Origin: an uncultured Magnetococcales bacterium | Lineage (GTDB): Bacteria; Pseudomonadota; Magnetococcia; Magnetococcales; Magnetaquicoccaceae | DNA length: 6,614 nucleotides | Reading direction: 5' to 3' | Assembly (NCBI GenBank): GCA_903913345.1 | Contig: CAIWLA010000259.1 | Coordinates: forward strand, 1-6,614 | Translations under genes and position numbers: made by a program | In this document: in pieces, positions 6,584-6,614 of the stretch | Numbering within the stretch: position 1 is the stretch's first letter | Layout: each line of letters starts with the position of its first letter | Notes under the pieces: generated by a model | The model's input: the letters and a program-made list of their open reading frames with translations, nothing else | What the model was told of the DNA's origin: nothing | The model's database searches: none

Positions 6584-6610
6584 TACACCTCTTTTTCTGA
6601 CCGGGAAATT
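6565..6610. repeat. Direct repeat CCGGGAAATT and odd palindrome GGGAAATTCCC flanking the -10 box
   Basis: CCGGGAAATT occurs at 6565-6574 and again at 6601-6610, 36 nt apart. The first copy is part of GGGAAATTCCC (6567-6577), an inverted repeat with a single central A that ends directly against the TATAAT box. The second copy lies just after the expected transcription start and continues as GTCA to the window end, so it is only a half-palindrome as far as can be seen. The layout resembles a repressor operator around a promoter; this is inference. Confidence 0.4.
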
Positions 6611-6614
6611 GTCA

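Overview
This 6.6 kb window looks like ordinary, densely coded chromosome from a GC-rich Gram-negative bacterium, most likely a proteobacterium. The evidence is a leucine-biosynthesis gene run typical of that phylum and a bacterial EF-P system of the beta-lysylation (EpmA/EpmB) type, best known from Gammaproteobacteria. I cannot name a genus. All seven genes are intact in frame except the first, which is cut by the window edge. I see no transposase, integrase, CRISPR array, tRNA or rRNA.

Left half, plus strand (1-3247): the 3' end of leuC, then leuD, leuB and asd, closely spaced and apparently one operon. LeuC and LeuD form isopropylmalate isomerase and LeuB is 3-isopropylmalate dehydrogenase; together they carry out the second and third committed steps of leucine synthesis. 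Asd makes aspartate semialdehyde, the branch-point precursor of threonine, methionine and (by the diaminopimelate route) lysine and cell-wall peptidoglycan.

Middle and right (3330-6530): epmB on the minus strand converges on asd and is divergent from efp, epmA and a thioredoxin-fold gene on the plus strand. EpmB (radical-SAM lysine 2,3-aminomutase) makes (R)-beta-lysine, EpmA ligates it to a lysine of EF-P, and modified EF-P relieves ribosome stalling at polyproline stretches. The enzyme pair and its substrate protein therefore sit side by side. The thioredoxin-fold gene follows epmA by about 20 nt and its role is unknown.

Non-coding parts: a strong GC hairpin lies between the convergent asd and epmB genes. 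A 65 bp divergent spacer lies between epmB and efp. The last 84 bp carry two palindromes, a 10 bp direct repeat and a consensus -10 box that probably belongs to a promoter for a gene beyond the window.

I found no convincing new system. The points most worth a second look are the compact EF-P module, Pro-Pro-Gly motifs in EpmA and its downstream neighbour, the convergent hairpin, and the operator-like promoter at the right edge.
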